Assembly: GCF_024323335.1 (NCBI RefSeq)
Contig: NC_066582.1
Coordinates: 90,392,944 to 90,456,943, forward strand
Source of the DNA: Lathyrus oleraceus
Taxonomy: Eukaryota > Streptophyta > Magnoliopsida > Fabales > Fabaceae
Direction of reading: 5' to 3'
DNA length: 64,000 bases
Below, in pieces: positions 59,173 through 64,000 of the stretch (position 1 is its first letter; every line of letters starts with the position of its first letter). The translations under genes and the position numbers were made by a program. The notes below the pieces were generated by a model, which searched no databases, had not been told where the DNA came from, and saw nothing but the letters and a program-made list of their open reading frames with translations.

Positions 59173-62100
59173 TGTCGCATTACGCGAAAAACCGGCGGGA
59201 AAACGAAACAACAGAGTCGCCACCGTGCGTTATTTATCCCAAAGGAGGGAAAGGAAACGCTCGAAGTAAACCTGGAAAGGAATGGTCTCGCGACCAGAGA
59301 TTGCAAGGATCAGGAGTCGGTTATGCGAAGGGAAGGTATTAGCACCCCTACGCATCCGTCGTACTCGACGGGATCCACGCTCAGAAAGAATAGAAGAATG
59401 GTTGCTAAAGAAACAGCTCAAACACTGCACACACACTGAACTGAAACACAGATGAAAGACGGAAGAAAGTAACTTGGCAGGATATCGCATCCTGGTCCTA
59501 CGTAGTTTGTCACACAAACATCAGGGTCGACGTAGTTCGGGGGGAAAGTGGAACATGCTCGCTAGGATGTCGTATCCTATGCATACGTATCTTCTCTAAC
59601 CATAGAAGAATCAGAGCACTCGTAGCTCGGCTAACGCACGCCAAACAAAACACAAACAGGAGACCGACCGCCAATCGCTGGACTTACGTCAGACTCCCCA
59701 CAAACAGGCAAACATGGAAACCAAATGCCAATCACTAGACTTACATCAGACTCCGAACCAACAAACACACACAGGCAACCAACTGGCAATCGCTGGACTT
59801 ACGTCAGACTCCAACAAGCAAACAAGACACAGGAAACCAACTACCAATCGTTGGACTTACGTCAGACTCTAACACAACACAAATGGTTGAAAAAGAAAAA
59901 GGGCGCCCTGAGAGATCAACTCATCTCCTGCCTACGTACCTCATCTGGTATGAGGATCAGGGCGACGTAGTTCCCCTTAACAGGGAAAGAACTTCTATCC
60001 TAACCAGAGACAAGGGAGATAACAAGCTACTAGGGAGACTACGACTCGAGCCTAGAAGTTGTCATGCATACGATCCCTATGTTGAGGTCTCTATCCTAAC
60101 TTGCACAGGAAGCAAGCTAGCCTAAACAACACAATCAAGCAAAAGCACAAGAGAGCAGGCACACACACTATATGCAAACAAGTGGCTCATACAAGGCTAG
60201 GCTTTAGTCAAGGGGTCAAATCAACCTCGACAAACAAGCCAACTGGAAAAGGGTGTTTTGAGCTCTTAACCCTAACATTGAGAGTTAGGGTGAAGCAGAT
60301 GAAATGGAGATGAGGGTTATGCCTCATAGCTCTTATCCCTGGCCTGGGAGAGCTTGAATCAAATAGAAAGTGTGGGAGTTCAGAATGAAGGAACTCTTCT
60401 CCACATGACTGACACAACAAGATCTTGGGTTCTTATTCACAATGCATCAACACATGGTGTGAGCAAAGTGAATGACACGACTAAATAGCAGGGAATGGAT
60501 TACACATCCCTTTTATCTGCCAATTGCCTCTTAAGAGGTCTTTACCTGCTTGGCACAAAAATAAACAACCACAAACATTGCCTCTTAAAGAGGGCTTCAG
60601 ACAGGTGCCTGCCAAAGTAACATGACAGGTCTTCCAGACTACATGAAGATCAAGGAATTATACCTCAGTGGTATGCCAACCACAAGCAAGCAAAGCAAAG
60701 TTCAAATGAACTTAAAGCAACTTAGGTACCTGTGGAAACAGCTAAACCAATCAGTACAATACTCAGACAACAGTCAACAGTCAATGTCAAACAGACAACC
60801 CAATATGCAACACATAAGCCATAAACACAAGTGAACCATCATCAAGGCCTAGAAAACAGCAAATGTTAGCCAACAATAACAAATGATCAAGCTCAAATGA
60901 AGGAGCAACATCAATCATGGAGATGCATACTTGAACCTGAAATTCACAACTCAAATGTAAGTAACAAACCACTAGGTCAAAGCCTAGGGACAAAAGTGAA
61001 GAAAAAATCCAAAACAGAACTTGATATTCAGCATGGATCATATTTAATCAATCAAGAACAAGTCCTAAAAAGGACCAAACCAAAATCATCATGCAAGTTC
61101 ATGTAATAGGCAAGAGAAGTCAATGACCAATTCAAGGCACACATTTGAACATTAAGAATGAAAATTCCCAATCAAAACAGAAATGATTCAAATAATTCTG
61201 GAAAAAATCATGAGCATCCAACACATCCAAAACATCCATCATACAAAAAATCAGAAGCATTAGAGATCATTTGACATGGAAATAAAATTGCATAAGCAAG
61301 ACAATCAAATGTGTGACACAAATTGCCACACCATGCAAACACAAGCATAAAACAGAATTGGTACATGAGAAAAATACCAAATCAAGCCTCAAAGGTCCAT
61401 CAATGTATCTAGAATCACCATGTAAAATTTCATGTCCATTGGATTAAAATCAAGCATTTCATGATAGAAAAAGAAAGGCAAGGTCACATAAGCACCTATG
61501 TCCAATCAACCTAGAACAAATAAAGTTCCAGCCATGCACAACTTTAAAATTCAGGATCATTAAAAACTAGACATCTCAAGGATCATTTTACAAAAAATTG
61601 GGAGTGATTTGATGCATTTTTCAATTAGTTATGAATTTTACAAGTTAGCATACAAAATGAAATCAAACATGAACATGTACATCGAATATGGATGGAAAAC
61701 ATGAAAATATGATGAATATTTGAAAACTGCCTTCGCTGAGAATCGAACACGGTCAAAATTCAAATGTGAGGCGCGCCACTACAAAACGACATCATTTTGT
61801 CTAAAAACCCTAAGCTGCGTGGAAATATCCAGAATCCGTCGCTAATCATGAAGATCCGACGCTACGCATATGATCTTCATCTTCTTCATGAGGAAGAAGA
61901 TGAACGTTCATGAAGGTTCATGCACAATTTCCAGATTTTTCCAGATTTCAACAAAACGCATACCAAATCAAAGCTCATGCCATGTAGAGCACGGATCAAC
62001 AAACATCTAAGCTTAAATCCACATAACAAAGGAGAATCAAGCAAAAACATTCTTGAATGCAAAACTTCAAACGCACATAACTCAATGAATAATGCACCAT

Positions 62101-63534
62101 TTCAATTGATTTTTCTACCAGAATGATCAGCAACACAAGATCTACACAAATATGTATATGAATTGGAGAATTGTGAAGGTCGAAAATCCTACCTCTTGAA
62201 GAGCAAGTCCTTATTTTGCACGATCCAAGGCTCCAAATGATCCAGATCAATTCCAGGATGCTTGTAGAGATGATTGATGAAGAAATTGAAGCTCCAACAC
62301 GTGTGAATCCAGCTTAATTTGAAAACTCCATTGACACCTTCAAGCTTCAAACATGATTGAATCTGGCACAAATTCTTCAAAATGCACGTTGAATCACACT
62401 CTAAACTTCACTAGGATCAAGAATTATGCAAGGAAATGAGTGTTTGTGTGAGGAATTTTGAAGTTCTTTGTGAGAGAAAATTTTGACCAAAATTCCAAAT
62501 CTAGATCTGAAAATGTGAGTTCTCATCAATACAGTTATGATTAACCTTATATATGTCCTCTTAATTAACCTGAAATCATGATTAGGCCAAAGCTAAATGA
62601 GATTAGAAGGATATAAGGTGCATGCACAAATTTGCATTTTCACCTCATGCATGAGATGCACACGTGAACAGTACACCAAGCTGGCCCAAATCCACTCAAA
62701 ATTACTCCATGCACACATTGGAATTGGAATTACATGCATGTGATCAACCAATTTTGATTTTGGCAAATTTCCTTCAAAAACTTCATGAACAAGCAAGTGA
62801 TCATATGATAACATTTCATGCAATATGATGGTTGATTTAGAAACTTCATGACATGAGAAGAACAATGCAAAAAGAACCACCAAATTTGGAGTTTTGGTTC
62901 AAAAGATATGGCCATTTGAAGTTTCAAGCACACTTTGCCATGATTTGATCATAACTCCTTAACCAGTCATTAGAAATTCATGATCTTGGACTTTTTGGAA
63001 ATGGGAGAGAAAGATATCCAACTTTCATGTTGGACAAAATATCATTTGAAGCTTATTTGGTGTTGGAAAGTTGAGTTGAAGTTGGTCCAAAAACTTGCCA
63101 TTTTTGGAAACTTGAAATTACAGGTCACTTTCCATTTTTGGAAACTTTTGATCTGGCTTCAAAATCTTCAAGGTAGATGTTTGACATGTTGAATAACCTT
63201 CTTTGGGACATGAATGAAGTGTCTCAAACCATTTCTCCATCTCCTAGCCCTCAGTTGACTTGCAGTTGACTTTTACGGGCCTCAGATGACTTGGTCATGC
63301 ACTGTGGACTTTGAGCCTCTAGCCTTTGGTCAAGTTGCTTCAAAATGATCCTTGGGTCATGTAAGCTCTCTAGAACAACCATAGGGCCTCTATCTTAATG
63401 AAATGCTTTGCTCCTTTGCATAGTTGACTTCTCCTGATCAGTTTTGACTGATGAAATGCAACATGCTATGCAATGCTAATGACCTAAAAATGAAATGAAT
63501 GTACAAATGGGAGGTGCAAATTTGAGGTGCTACA
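59173..63534 (-). repeat. 5' LTR of the guest element
   Basis: 4362 bp, plus strand TGTCGCATTACGCG..GAGGTGCTACA. It matches 45290-49624 along its length; extra bases near 60515-60543 (TCTGCCAATTGCCTCTTAAG region) account for the longer size. Carries the same 58 bp repeat array (59671-59870), hairpin (59563-59579) and TATA-like box (62545-62555). Confidence 0.93.
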
Positions 63535-64000
63535 ATGACGAAGTTTCCAGAATCCTCTTCGTCTTCTTCCATGATGGCAGCAGCCTCCTCGCCTTGACCA
63601 GTGTGGATGAAACCTCCACTCTTGAACAAACCTTGCATGTTGAAGACCCCAGAAGAATAGCCTATGCCAGCCCAAGACTTGTAATCTTCTAGCTCAATCA
63701 TTTTTCCCAAACCAGCAGTTGCACCACGCTCAATGGCCAACTTTGCATCTTTGTAGGAAGCAAATGAAGGAGTTTTCTTCTTAATAGGCTCAGCAATAGA
63801 TAAAGCTTGGAAAGGAGTTCCAACTTCATCCTCAACATCTATATATGAGAAGGAAGACAAATGGCTAACCAGGAGAGCCTTCTATCCCCCTACCATCACC
63901 AGCTTCTTGTTCTTCACAAATTTCAGTTTTTGGTGTAGGGTGGATGTCACGGCGCCTGCCTCGTGAATCCATGGTCTGCCTAAGAGACAGCTATACGATG
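63535..64000 (-). pseudogene. Host Ogre gag-pro: protease end and following linker
   Basis: Reads from the window edge: [20 protein letters not shown], the C-terminal box of the Ogre retropepsin, then [19 protein letters not shown] single in-frame TAG lies at 63882-63884 (usually Glu there). The frame then continues SHLSSFSYIDVEDEVGTPFQ and SYKDAKLAIERGATAGLGKMI, GIGYSSGVFNMQGLFKSGG to an acidic stretch EEDEEDSGNFV, where the guest is inserted. The protease active site is beyond the window. This end is one stop away from open. Confidence 0.85.

Larger units (their letters stand above)
45290..63534 (-). mobile_element. Complete, non-autonomous Ogre-like element with giant LTRs (guest)
   Basis: An 18245 bp element with perfect 5 bp TSD ATGAC (45285-45289, 63535-63539). 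LTRs of 4335 bp (left, 3') and 4362 bp (right, 5') share more than 97% identity in the blocks I compared; a 27-29 bp indel near 60515 explains the length difference. The PBS TGGCGACTCCACTGGGGA sits 2 bp from the 5' LTR and the PPT abuts the 3' LTR. Interior order on the minus strand: leader, gag ends, RT, RNase H, aRH start, integrase tail, hairpin array, satellite-bearing 3' region. Gag core, protease and integrase core are absent, so it cannot move alone. Confidence 0.93.
30180..64000 (-). mobile_element. Host Ogre/Tat Ty3-gypsy retrotransposon (3' part, carrying two nested insertions)
   Basis: The element reads right to left: protease end (63535-64000), a candidate intron, RT, RNase H, archaeal-type RNase H, integrase, a long 3' non-coding region (38659-41505), polypurine tract, and 3' LTR (38658 down to 30180). 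The aRH domain, PR/RT intron position and LTR start TGTAAGACCC are Ogre/Tat hallmarks. Two complete elements interrupt it, 30644-37210 in the LTR and 45290-63534 in gag-pro, each with perfect TSDs. The left flank is ACCCC (30175-30179); the right end is outside the window. Coding frames carry several stops, so this copy is dead. Confidence 0.85.

Noticed and set aside
58903..59439. Frame of 178 codons across the guest PBS/LTR edge
   Set aside because: It crosses the LTR boundary on the antisense strand; the same text in the other LTR is an LTR shadow.

Overview
This window is a stretch of plant nuclear heterochromatin made almost entirely of transposable elements. I found no ordinary host gene, tRNA or rRNA. 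The LTR families point to a legume, most likely the pea/vetch tribe (Fabeae). The evidence is giant Ogre/Tat-type Ty3-gypsy LTRs that begin TGTAAGACCC or TGTAATACCCC, an archaeal-type RNase H in pol, and a TGGCGACTCCACTGGGGA primer-binding site. That assignment is inference from element families. Boundaries marked by target-site duplications (TSDs) were read directly.

Left part (1-30179). A broken Athila-like gypsy element on the minus strand (1-2124: RT, protease, gag zinc knuckle) is followed by an exact 4.08 kb solo LTR (3244-7319, TSD ATATT). Next come a decayed Mutator transposase with an OTU-type domain (about 7629-9320, minus), an Ogre-type LTR remnant (9344 to about 11290), a LINE 3' remnant (about 14880-16060), a copia remnant (about 16150-19000) and AT-rich, repeat-rich DNA with two long (TA)n tracts. 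A complete 2.6 kb Mutator-like element (23456-26082, TSD ACATTATGG) carries a truncated plant-mobile-domain gene and a 130 bp palindrome in each terminal repeat. Two more partial elements follow: a copia-type 3' LTR and an Athila-type 3' LTR.

Right part (30180-64000). This is a nested set. An Ogre/Tat element on the minus strand ('host') starts with its 3' LTR at 30180 and runs past the window end. Its 3' LTR is split by a complete non-autonomous copia-type element (30644-37210, TSD GGTCT). Its gag-pro end is split by a second complete Ogre-like element ('guest', 45290-63534, 18.2 kb, TSD ATGAC) with LTRs of about 4.35 kb. The guest has intact ends, PBS and PPT and fairly similar LTRs. However, its gag core, protease, part of RT and the integrase catalytic core are missing, and its RT active site reads YVND. 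It was therefore probably moved by proteins supplied in trans.

The most interesting signal is not a gene. Directly after the pol stop codon, host and guest each carry a short array of hairpins at the same position. The stem sequences differ between copies, yet each stem still pairs. A second family of small stem-loops with re-paired stems recurs through the long 3' non-coding region of both elements, and a third (a GCGAC-type loop) occurs in the LTRs. Compensatory changes across paralogous copies suggest selection on RNA structure. I know of no described function for them.
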